DNA of 64,000 nucleotides, from positions 25,920,456-25,984,455 of the forward strand of contig OY759273.1 in NCBI GenBank assembly GCA_963662155.1, in the 5' to 3' direction. The DNA comes from Lamellibrachia columna (lineage: Eukaryota > Annelida > Polychaeta > Sabellida > Siboglinidae). Numbering within the stretch: the first letter of the stretch is position 1; every line of letters starts with the position of its first letter. Positions 14,830 to 32,330 of this stretch are shown here, one piece after another. Position numbers and translations under genes: made by a program. Under the pieces are notes generated by a model. That model ran no database searches, had not been told where the DNA came from, and saw only the letters and a list, made by a program, of their open reading frames with translations.

Positions 14830-16080
14830 CTTCATCATGACATCATAATGAGCAGTTAATGTGAGCCCGACATACATTAGTCATATAAGGTGCACATATT
14901 ATGAACACACAACGTACACCATTTTCTATTCGTGGTTTAGAAGCTATGAGGAAATATCTTTTTGACTGGCAATTTAAACGTCTAGATAAAATTCACCTAA
15001 TTCGTTGACACATTTGTTTATGAACAGTCAAACTGATATTAATGTCAATTAATTTTTTCAAAATCAAATCATAAATGTTTCTATATGAATCGATAGTTGC
15101 CAATTAAAAACAAAAACAAGACGATTTCTGCACGGTTGATGACTTATAAATTGGCATATAAAAATATGGTTATTGGGCACCCGGAAATGTCTCATTTGAT
15201 AAACTGACAACTCACACATTGAGAGAAAATACATGGTTGTTTTATGTAATACAATTCGTGGGTCCGGCGTGACAGACTTCAAGTGTTATTTCAAACCGTA
15301 ATTTACTTCGGCGTCCTTTTAGGAAAGCTCTTTATTCAGCACAACAATCTAATCACGCTAATACTAATTACCTCCTGCGTTGGCAGTTAATTGTTACATA
15401 CTCCGATAACATGTCGCTTCAGTTAAAAGCAGTACAAAATAATCATTACCATTATTTACCATTTGTTATCTGGCAAACTCAGATCTGCTGGAATGTCACA
15501 GTGGATGGTGCAAATGGCATCTTTGACTATTATAGAACGCCACCTTTGCAAAAGCTGAAACCGTTAGAATCTATATGTGAACCTGACAGATACTTTGCAT
15601 GACTCGGTGTCACCTGTTTGATGACATATGATGAACAATACCGTTGCATTGCCAATGGCTTCCGTACCCACGTGTCATCCGTTTGTTGGCTTTGACTGGC
15701 AATTTTGTTAAGTCGTTAAATCTGGTAAAAATTAATCTTGTTAAATCCTAGATCTGCTCCGGCACGACGTACGTACATTGCGGATTTGATAAGTAAAACA
15801 CGTTGGATGCAGTTAATAATAGTTATACATTTCGTAATACCAAACACTGCCTACATCGTTACGCAGTTCCAACGAAATTGTGCAACCCGCACTTGATTAC
15901 GGTTAATTTTGGAAGATGGAAACGAACAGTAATATCGCCACGGCTACTGTCGAAGCATTCAAGCGGGGCCGATTCGAAGCGTTCCCTAGAAAACAAAAGC
16001 AACAAGTTAGAAAATAATGAAAGAGTCACCGTCTTTCATATCTGTAAGCCAGTTATGTTTTTATATCAAGGTACGTTCTT
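14830..16080. other. Non-coding stretch, no gene supported
   Basis: No exon with good borders or recognisable protein. Several short open frames look random. Confidence 0.4.
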
Positions 16081-16290
16081 ATATAGCGCGGTAATCAGTC
16101 CCTAGGACCGCTCGAGTCGCTTTACACTTCACGCCTTAACATACATGTTTATTCCAACGCCAACTAGACTTCTCTGGAAGCTTCAGCCACGCTGCAATTA
16201 CTACGAGAAGACTGTTCGTTCACACTTATACAGCTGATTAAACTGAGACGATGTGGAGTGAAAGAAATAAGGACACAAGTCTCGTCAGCA
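16078..16290. repeat. Dispersed repeat, copy 1 (partner 18165-18400)
   Basis: Shares an ordered set of landmarks with 18165-18400: CAGTCC..TAGG.CCGCTC, CTTTACACTTCACGCC, ATTCCAAC.CCAA, GACTTCTCTGG, TTCAGCC.CG, TATTACT.CG, TTCGTTCACA. About 75% alike; probably an old transposon fragment. Confidence 0.7.
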
Positions 16291-16782
16291 GCCATGTTGG
16301 TTTTATGCAAATTTGCCCGCGACTGGTCACTTCCGGCCCCAGCAACACGCTGCCCACCATCGCATTTCACACATAAACACATTTGGAATTAAAACAGAGA
16401 GAACAACCAATAACACATTTACTTCTATTATTTACGAAAGCAACTAGCATTAATATGTGATACAACTAATACCAATGATTTATTTTATAATAGCATAAGT
16501 ATATATAACGTGTTGTGGTGTGCACAACTTCGGTGCCGCTGTCAGCCTAACATTTTTCCGCCGTGAACTAATTTCCGCTTGGTGTATCTGCGCATGCGCG
16601 AGCCGGTAATTGATCGTCAATTTATTAATAAGATAAACATATTATAGCTACAATAATAGGCACTGTATATAATAACAACGAATTATAACAGAGAATGTCA
16701 GCAGCGGAAATAATGGATGAATTTCTACTTTCTGTCGTAAAATATGAAAAAAATGTAAAGTATAAAGCGGTATTTTCTGCCG

Positions 16783-17082
16783 TGAGGGAGGGAGGGAGGG
16801 AGGGAGGGGGACAGAGAGGGAGGCAGGGAGGGAGGGAGGGAGGAAGGGAGGGAGGGAAGGAGGGAGGGAGGGAGGGAGGGAGGGAGGGAGGGAGGGAGGG
16901 AGGGAGGGAGGGAGGGACGGACGGACGGACGGACGGACGGACGGACGGACGGATGGACGGACGGACGGGGGAGGGGGAGGGAGGGAGGGAGGGAGGGAGG
17001 GAGGGAGGGAGGGAGGGAGGGAGGGAGGGAGGGAGGGAGGGAGGGAGGGAGGGGGGGAGGGAGGGAGGGAGGGAGGGAGGGA
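16783..17082. repeat. (GGGA)n/(GGAC)n microsatellite
   Basis: About 300 bases of GGGA with a central block of GGAC (16916-16967). Strong purine/pyrimidine strand bias; could form triplex or G-rich structures. The long open frames over it are artefacts. Confidence 0.98.
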
Positions 17083-17256
17083 AATATTTGACGGCGGAAT
17101 ATTTTTGGACGACAATGGAAGTGCATTATCTCGTCAACTATCGCCTCGAAACAAGAATCACTTGTGTCCCGTATTGCCCAAGCTTTCGAAAGCGACCTTT
17201 GTGGTAATTAACATAGCTGATCACGGTGGAAACGTGCGAAGAGAATGCTGTGTTAC

Positions 17257-24273
<7,017 letters not shown>

Positions 24274-24284
24274 GTACACGGACA

Positions 24285-25060
24285 TCACTTCACAAAGCAA
24301 CTAAACGTTGTCTGACCTCGAACGTTGCTAGCGGCGAATGTCCCACTTACTTGAAAATTCCGAGTGTCTGCCTCAGGTAGCCAATTACCGTGACCCGCTA
24401 TCTCGTCACGCCTAGCCAGCTGACACAAACACGTCGTTAGCTCGGTGACGCTGTAGCGTGTGGCGTTGAAAATATTTACATATTACATATCTGTGTGGTG
24501 GCGTTTTGCATTTCAAAAGCTACGTTTTGTCAGATATACCTGAGATAATGATATATTTATCGGTGAGTGGCGATACCGGGTCATTTCATCGTATAAATAT
24601 AGGCCTATATATAATGTAACGTACAGGTGTACCACTAGATACCGTAAACTTTTAACAATGCTTCTCTTCCAAACGATATCACTACGACTGGCAATTTATG
24701 TTCGCACCGGAGCTATGAATGCCCGTATTCGTGACATGTGACAAGTTGTCACAACCCGGGGTTTTCACTTTTGGTAGTGCTAAATGTCGTTGTTGCAACT
24801 GATGTATTCATAGATAAACATGTATTCCGGTGTCTGCAATTTGTTTTCCCCAACGGAACAGAAATTTTAAAACAATACATATCATCGGTCGACCTACACC
24901 AATATATAAACGATATCATTGGAACAGGTAACTCAAACAGCTAATATCACCTTAACCTATTAACATGAAATATATCGCCTTCATTGTCGCATTCGTTTCA
25001 TATTTCAATAAGTATTGTTTACATGTCACGATAACTTTCTGTTGTTATCTGAAGCCCGGC
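24285..25060. other. Upstream region of the EB-module gene
   Basis: Would hold the minus-strand promoter. No clear TATA element placed; ATATATAA-like motifs at 24607-24620 are too far (about 340 bases) to assign. No exon supported. Confidence 0.3.
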
Positions 25061-25360
25061 GTACAGGCTACGACTCGACGCAAAGTAACAACACTTTTGT
25101 CGTTGCGAGTGGCGGGCTGCGCCGAATTGCGTCGGGTCCTAACGTGTAGCGCTGATTGCGTTCATACAACCGTACACAGTAATAGCTTCTTCCACTGCTA
25201 CATAACGTACGACGAGGCCCGACGCAGCAAAACATACAAGTTTCGGCGAAATGTTGCATTTACTTGTTGCGACGCGACGTAATTCGACGTGACGTAATTC
25301 GACGCGATGTAATTCGACGTGACGTAATTCGACGCGACGTAATTCGACGCCGCTCGGGTA
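25060..25360. repeat. CG-rich MITE-like segment with 15-bp array
   Basis: GCGTCGGGT (25129) and GGCCCGACGC (25216) face each other as an inverted pair, and 25268-25352 is about five copies of a GTAATTCGACGYGAY unit. Suggestive of a DNA transposon remnant; ends not defined. Confidence 0.4.
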
Positions 25361-25377
25361 CGCGTTGACTATTACGA

Positions 25378-25747
25378 ATGACATCATCGTGTGTCAAAGA
25401 ACTACTGGCAACTGCCGGGTTTAAGCCAGTGAAAAAGATGGATGTAGTGGTGATTGCCAAATTTGAAGTGCAACATTTACTGGGCCTATGTAAAGTAAGT
25501 ATATGGTTCCTCGAAGAGGCAATCCAAATTTGGGTCTAACGAAATATCGTCGCACATATGGGCACCCAACTGAGGTGTCCCAACCGTTTTTTATTTTCAG
25601 TATGGGGATATGGTCCGATCATATGTTGTACCTGCTGGTTGTAAGAGAGAGAAAGGGCAATGTATTAGTTGCGAGAACGATTGTAACAATCCAAACAGAG
25701 GGAAAGGGCGACATGTTAGTTGCTTCAACAATTTACAAAAACAATAG
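25378..25747 (+). CDS. Possible two-exon gene for a small cysteine-rich protein
   Basis: Exon 1, 25378-25494, starts at ATG and ends AAA|GTAAGT (39 codons: MTSSCVKELLATAGFKPVKK..., LLGLCK). Exon 2, 25601-25747, follows a TTTTTATTTTCAG acceptor in matching phase 0 and ends at TAG (48 codons, with GCKREKGQCISCENDCNNP and HVSC). The joined product would be 87 residues with seven cysteines. AATAAA lies at about 25786. No family was recognised. It could also be an exon pair from a transposon. Upstream is the 15-bp CG-rich array. Confidence 0.35.
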
Positions 25748-25799
25748 CCTCGCTAAAAAAGCTGCATTTAAAAACTTTTTTTCAAAATAAATATTCTCC

Positions 25800-26635
25800 A
25801 AACTGAACAATGACCCACTCTCAGGGCCATGTTCCACATGTTAATCACTGCAGTATAACAAAACTGCTCTAAATATGCTACCATGCCAGCATGTCACGGC
25901 GACATGTATACATTGTTTGTCTTGTTGTACAGAGTCAGTGTTCAAAAGAAATGTTTAAATGCAGTATATTTCTTTGCTCGCGTCAAATCTTCTCTCACCC
26001 TCCTCGATCGCTACTTGAAAAGAATCCAGAAGTCGTAATGTTTGGGGATTAGTTATTGTTCACTGGTGACGTAAAATGTTGTTCTTCTTGATGCATCTAA
26101 GTGTGTTGTATAAGCCATGGGCTTTATTCCCCTCCGGGCCCTTTCCCAAGTACCTTATATATCAACACAGAATGTGCTTACACCCGCGGCGTACGACGTC
26201 GTGCCGTTATTCCTGTCAATCGAGCGAGATCTTGTCCCGATAACGCGGTGTTAAGTGGACGACACGGAAAATAAATTCTATGTCGACGTTGTCCACAGTG
26301 AGTTACGCGAAAGCTTTGTCATAAGTGCTAAACTTGTTCGAATAAAATGTCAAATGTTCGACGTTTCAATTCATCGGAAGAAGAGGGGCCATTAAGCTGC
26401 GTGTATGCACTGAGCAGTAAATGTCAAAGAATGTTTTATGGTCCTTGTTAGGACAACGGTTGCCAAGTTTGTCGGTGGTTTGTCGCAATTTATTGTCGGC
26501 TGTAGCATGTAGTACAGTGGCTCGCAGTTTAAAGTGTTCACGTTGCTTGCAGTATTACCATCTAGCAACGACTATGACTCTCGCAGAAATTCTGAACCAA
26601 GCTGCCTTACGTCAGCAACATTTCATTGAGAGACT
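25800..26635. other. Non-coding stretch
   Basis: No recognised gene. An open frame at 26421-26645 (75 residues) has no family likeness that I can name. Confidence 0.35.
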
Positions 26636-26636
26636 C

Positions 26637-26705
26637 TTTTCTTAAACAAATAGTGCGAACATCGTCACGTTTCTTAAACAAATAGTGCGAACATCGTCAC
26701 GTTTC
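26637..26705. repeat. 33-bp perfect tandem duplication
   Basis: TTCTTAAACAAATAGTGCGA plus ACATCGTCACGTT occurs twice back to back without change, so it is recent. Confidence 0.95.
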
Positions 26706-26709
26706 TGCG

Positions 26710-27590
26710 CTGATTTCAGCTAATATAATTCCTCATAATGATCAATGGTGTCGAGTCTGATGCCTTAGGAAGTGCGTAGTTATAGTCCTTTATTATAATC
26801 AGTACGATTATTAAGAACAATAAGCGTACATGGAGACTCCTCATGATGTGGTGACATCTCGTTTCGGAAGATCGGTACAACTGAACGCCTCTCGTGTCTG
26901 CCATTCTGACCAGACCTTCCTACTTCTTTCCAGTCCACCGCTTGATGTTGTCTGTCCGTGTGGCTCTTCATCATCTCCTGCCTTTTACCCTCCATCATTC
27001 CCTCGAACTTGCTAGTAAAAAACGCATATCCGGTATTTTGTCTTACACAAAATGCCCATGCCGTCAGACATTACAACTCGACTCTGTGGAGTAAAAGTTG
27101 ACATCAGAAAGAGCGTTCATTTTGCATTGCAACAACATTCATTGAGGCAAGGACAAATGCTTAGACCCCTTGGCTATACATCAGCGGCTGCACAATCAGT
27201 GCTGGCTTACACTTGTTACAACAAGTGCAATTTCAACTGACACATGAACACTTTGCCTGAGGTCATTCGGGTCGAGTGCGCACAGAAGAGATATATGCTT
27301 CAAACCTTCGGTTTTATTGCTCTAAATTGGTGAACAATGTGCAATATGCCAGGCGATTCTATTTCCAAACATCGGCGTACACATTAGTGTGGTACAAGGT
27401 GATCACAACAGTAGTACTTTGTGTAGCGACACAACACTACTTTACATCACCACGTCCCTGTTCATGATATCGTACTTAACGATTCCGGTTTATCGAGTCT
27501 ATGGGCTCAGGTTCTTCAGGATTTAGGCGTTGTGTAATAATAATGATAATGATCATGATCATAATCATATTCATAACAAATCATAATCTA
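26710..27590. other. Non-coding stretch with short open frames
   Basis: Several 60-70 codon frames on both strands, none recognised and none with convincing splice borders. Confidence 0.35.
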
Positions 27591-27614
27591 ACTTTAATCG
27601 AGCTAGCGTGTGTA

Positions 27615-28197
27615 TGTTTGTATGTTTGTTCACGTTTTCCTCCTAGACGGCTTGCACCTCGGGCGCCAAACTTTCAGGAATTATTCTACGACCTCACGAA
27701 TGAAACGAAATACCCCGCATACCAAGGGTTCTTATTGGTTTTTATGGTAAATCAAATGTTCGCTACGTAAAACGTTAACTTCCAACACTCGCTGAAGCCA
27801 CGCGCGCGCGCGAATACTTCGGTACGTAAACAGTTTGATAGTACGTTGCGCCATCTGGGCGGTTTATATTAATTATAGTAGAAAACACGCACCCACGTAT
27901 ATTGACCCGACGTCGCAGACCGAGGGCCAATATATAATACAAATATATTCTACTATTTTACAATAACACATGTATCCATGGGTCTAAATTCATGCGACCT
28001 TCAACATTTCGAACATGCAATGAGTATTCCATCACGTACGTGACGCGGTTTTTTCTGGTAATACGTTTGACGTTCCCTTAAATAATCTCACCGTATTCAT
28101 GGCATATTGGCCTGAGGCATTTGGTAAATATTGCTATCATGACTGTCACGTATGAACTACCAAGTTATCCCGTCCTCGGGACGGGCATTTTTGCTAG
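27615..28197 (+). mobile_element. Helitron-like non-autonomous element, copy 2
   Basis: 3' end: a perfect hairpin CCCGTCC-TCG-GGACGGG at 28169-28185, 8 bases, then CTAG (28194-28197) followed by T. This is the textbook Helitron terminus. The block near 27640-27705 (CCTCCTAGACGGCTTGCACC) matches the 19.5 kb copy. The 5' TC end is not located. Confidence 0.6.
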
Positions 28198-28215
28198 TAA
28201 AAATAATAGTAATAA

Positions 28216-28218
28216 TAC

Positions 28219-28266
<48 letters not shown>
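28216..28266. repeat. (TTA)n microsatellite
   Basis: About 17 TTA units just after the Helitron-like end. Confidence 0.95.
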
Positions 28267-28267
<1 letters not shown>

Positions 28268-28269
28268 GC

Positions 28270-29675
28270 TAGCTAAATTATAGTAAGATTATACACTCAA
28301 CCTGGAAATGGTGTACATTTGACTGCAATCGCCTACAGTTGAAGACGAAGTTAGCTTTTGTGATCGAAAGACCTTTTGAAAGAAGTGCATTAGGTTACTA
28401 GATATAAATATTGCAAACATTTAATTCTAATTCACAGCCAAAATATCTTCACTTGACCGATGGTCAAGCAGGCCTCATTCACCACAATAAGACAGTGTTG
28501 CCCGCATATAGTCATGCGTCGATGCCTACTGGACAGGGAATGTGAAGATCAGAAAAGTGAGAGAAACCGCCCGTGTATGTAGAGAGCCCTGCAGACTCTA
28601 CGAGATGGGTGATGACGGTTTGTCATCTGAAGGTCAGAACCGTCCGTCTGGTTACAACGGCATGTACAGCAGATGAAATCATAATATTCAACTCACAATT
28701 TACACTGTAAAAGCAACTGTTTTGTTATAGACACATAAACACATTACGTGTGCAGACTGTATTGGATGATGCATTTAAATCCACTGATTTTGCATATTTA
28801 TATTTGACTTTTCATGCAATAATGTTTGTTGATTCTCAACATTCCAGCTGTTATGGAAAATTATTTGAATTTAAATATGTGTATTTGACAATTTTAATAC
28901 AGTGCATTTGTATTTTGATCAAGTGTATTTAAAATTTAAAAACACAGTGTATTTGAATTAAAAATGCAACATATTTGAATAAAACATTTGTATTTGACCC
29001 CAAGTCTGGTGACCATATTTACTCATTATCATAAAATAGTGGATGCCTTTAATTAGTTTTTTTTCGACAACATTTTAGATCAAACAGAGTGAATCTAGTC
29101 TTATTAACGTTGTAGTGTCTTGCACAACAATGTGGATATCACTAAAGAATGTGTTTAACTTATTTATGTTTCCATGACCTTACATGTTAGTGGAACCTTT
29201 ATGTTTATTACAAGAAATATAATCTACATGATAAAGCTTTGTAAACATAACAGATACAAATAAAGTGTTGTATTATTAATTTGTCAGTTCGTGAAACTCA
29301 GAAAGTTGTCATTTGTACTGAAAATGTCCCTGTAATTATGATGGTTATAATAGATGTGTTAATACAATAATAGTAAGGTATATTTCTTCATTTGCATAAC
29401 TATGTACACGTTTATCGTAAAACCTTGGATGCAACATATTTCTTTTTTTCAAGGCCTTTCGTTTGTTCTAATTTGTGAGGTTACAGTGTTGATTCTCATT
29501 GGAAGGAATCTCGCACATGTTCTTGTAGCTGTGCTTATTTTTTCTTTTGCATTGCATTAAGGACAGTTTTGTTCAATGTGTTAAAAATGTGTAAACACAT
29601 TGGACACAGTGTGCTGATAAAGCATCACGTTTAGCTTTTAAAGAAAAACATGTCGCTTCTGTTTTGTGTTTTTTT
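28270..29675. other. AT-rich non-coding stretch
   Basis: 28780-28995 is enriched in TATTTGAAT-type words. No gene seen. Confidence 0.45.
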
Positions 29676-29680
29676 TACGA

Positions 29681-30030
29681 GACACACTTAGAAAACACTA
29701 TTTGGTGTTTTTCCCGAAAATTTTCCGCTATTTGGTGTCTAGCTAAAAAAACGTTGTTGTTCTTTAAAAGCAACAAGTGATGTTTTATTTTTTAAACGCA
29801 ATGTTAATTTGCACTGTTTTTTGTATGTGTTTTATTTAAGTTGTTAATATAAAGCGTTTTAAATTGGTGTTGTATGTTAAGCACAATGTTTTGCATTTGT
29901 GTTTTTAAATAAACGAGATGTTTTAAGAAACAGTCCTGACTGTTTTAATGAAGTGTTTTGTTTCGAACGACCTGTTTTACGTAGAACATGCGTTAGCTAA
30001 TAAACACAAAAAGTGCTTTCTAAGTGTGCC
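29681..30030. mobile_element. 350-bp MITE with about 30-bp terminal inverted repeats
   Basis: Left end ACACACTTAGAAAACACT (29682-29699) matches the inverse of the right end AGTGCTTTCTAAGTGTGCC (30012-30030), with about 27 of 30 positions paired. The interior is T-rich and non-coding. No clean target-site duplication was seen, so the superfamily is undetermined. Confidence 0.65.
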
Positions 30031-30034
30031 TGAA

Positions 30035-31860
30035 AGGGGTTTTTAAAAAGCATTAAAATATTTTATTATTACTTGCAGTGTATGTCGCCCACTGGGGTCG
30101 AACTCTTCTGGCTCCAACCAACTGTCTCCAGACGACCCTGTCCCTAATTGCCGTCTGCAACTCTACCCCACATCTTTATTTGCACGGTCAATACATTTAA
30201 ATGCTGGTGTGCACTGACTGGTTCTTCCACGTGCGGACTGCTCCAGGATTGCCCTTGATGCCATTTCCAGCACTGTTTGTAGCAGAGCCCAACACATATC
30301 AGCCTCATTTCATGTATATTGTCTGTAACTTAACTAATTCCACTGTAGAGCTTTGTGTTAGTTAAATGCTGCTGCCAGTGAATGTCTCATAATAAGCTAT
30401 CTATTCTGGTTGTGAGTTACAAATATATGTTCAAAAGCTGTCTAAAGGCGCCTGTGTGTATGCGTCGTGTCGTGTGCCGAGTGCCGCGTGCCGCGTGTCG
30501 TGTCTTGGTGGGCGTGCATGCATGCGTGCGTGATTGCGTGCGAACGTCAATGTAGCGTTTTCATTTGGGTAGAACCGTTCAATTTTGGGTACGGTTAAAT
30601 CTATGTCGTTCCGGGAACGTCATTTTTGGTTTGATTTAAAACAGTAAATCAAAATAAAAAAGGTTACACAACGAACGTTCCCACAACGTTAATGTAAAGT
30701 TTTGGTGGTTCCTCTAGCTGATTCTGGTTCGTAATAACGTTTGTTAGATTTAACGACCATATAGACACATTTCTGGTAAATCGTATAAATTATGATTTAA
30801 TTCCATTCCATCTTGTAGGGGCTGTCGACCCCGAACCTCTGCCTATAGCGCGGAATTATCAAATTCTCCTACCTTAAAGTAGACAACGCTCCTCACTAGT
30901 ATAATCCCGTTCATTGCGATATCTTGCCGAAGCTGTCGTGTGTTGCGGGACACACGCCACTGGTAAGATTGACTTTGACAAGCGTTTGACGACGCTCGGG
31001 GCGACACAGCACGGACCATTGCTTGCCGCTTCGTTAATGGCAGTTAGACGGTGATATACGAGGCATCTCCGAAATGTCTCCGTGTTTGGTTAGCCAACCT
31101 GAGAAGAAAGTTCCGTTACGCTTCTGAACAGCCAGTACCACGGATAGGTTTCAAATGTTGAAGAAGAAAATCGCAGGTAAATAATTCTCTAAAAATGCAT
31201 CTGTTGTTTATACTATTAACAACAATTACTAGTTTCTATGAATGCTTACACCGGTCGTAAATACTAGAGGTGTAACAATACACCGAATTATCGATGTATC
31301 GCAGTCAATGTGAGATGCAATACTATCAATAGTAAATTGAACTATCTGGAATATCACCGCCAATATAGGGCCTACAAGCCTACGCATTTACACATCTGCT
31401 TAGATAGCCCCCCCCCCATCCCTCGCTCTCGTTCTCCACTCCTCACATTCCCAATAAATCTCTCTTGACGCAGTCTTCCCATCTCAAACTCAGTCTTCCT
31501 CTTCTCCTTCGACCATCTACTCTAAGCGCACCCGCTCTCTTCGTCAGCGCTCGACTACAAACTGAACGTCTTCTTCTGTTCACTTCCCTTTAGACAAAAC
31601 CACAACATCCGTCATGTACTGTATTTTCAGCATTACACAACACACTGAAAGGGAAATAGATTTTAAAATTGTGGTAGACCTTACATTGTCGTAATTAATG
31701 GATCATGTGGGATTTAATAGAATTTCATAGTGCCTTTGATTTTCTGCAAAACGCCATACAGGCGTCTTCTCATTAAATTATTTCGAATGCATGCAAAATG
31801 CAGCATCAATTAGTAACAACAACGATAATAACCACGACAACAACAACGGCAACAACAACA
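30035..31860. other. Non-coding stretch upstream of NOL6
   Basis: At about 31270-31310, GGTGTAACAATACACC and ATCGATGTATCG resemble the ends of hAT-type MITEs. A C-run lies at 31409-31417. No exon supported. Confidence 0.4.
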
Positions 31861-31874
31861 CGCTCCAAAATTAT

Positions 31875-32095
31875 TCAATGTGAGCGAATTGTGGAGCGCG
31901 GTTGTATAGAGATTGGAACATTGGGGAAGCCTGGGTTTGAATCATCCTTCTACCATTTCGAAGCTTGGGCAATTCCGTTCACGCCAAGTTGCCTCAGTTC
32001 ACCAAGCTGTAAACATTATATCACCTAGTCAGCTAGCTATGTAAAGGTATTATTAAGTAGGCCTACGTACGTGGTGGCTATGTGGACGTCTTCGC
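31875..32095 (+). mobile_element. SINE copy directly upstream of NOL6
   Basis: Same family as 38035-38265: TGTGAGCGAATTGTGG, box-B-like GGGTTTGAATC, ATTTCGAAGCTTGGGCAATT, CACCTAGTCAGCTAGCTAT, TTAAGTAGGCCTACGTA and TGGTGGCTATGTGGACGTC. Ends about 190 bases before the NOL6 ATG. Confidence 0.8.
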
Positions 32096-32285
32096 GCAGT
32101 AATTGCAGCATGGCTGAATGCTTTGCGTACCTTTTAGCTCTGGCGATAGTTACACATTAGTGGCTCCGTCTGGGCCCAAACTGAAAATACTTTGTTGCTA
32201 CCGCCAGAAGGCAGCACGAGCGAAACACAGTTTACATTTTCGTGAACGTAGACTAGTGAATAAGACATTGCAATCTGACTGTGCA
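32096..32285 (+). promoter_or_regulatory. Presumed NOL6 promoter and 5' UTR
   Basis: The stretch between a SINE copy (ending about 32095) and the NOL6 ATG. I see no TATA box; the promoter is probably TATA-less, as usual for ribosome-biogenesis genes. An in-frame but poorly placed ATG (T at -3) lies at 32118 and would extend the protein by 56 residues. Assignment is by position only. Confidence 0.35.
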
Positions 32286-32330
32286 ATGAAAAGGAAACTC
32301 TCCAAAACGAAGCCTCAAAATGCAGTGGCC
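32286..32330 (+). CDS. NOL6: NOL6 exon 1
   Basis: Residues 1-15, a short lysine-rich start (MKRKLSKTKPQ...). It ends in phase 0 at a GTATGT donor. The assignment rests on the ATG context, the phase match to exon 2 and the basic N-terminus usual in NOL6. It is the least certain exon because this end of the protein is poorly conserved. Confidence 0.65.

Noticed and set aside
16648..17207. Pro/Ser- or Gly/Glu-rich frames of 130-170 codons
   Set aside because: Translations of the GGGA tetranucleotide tract; four-base repeats give 12-base coding periods open in several frames.
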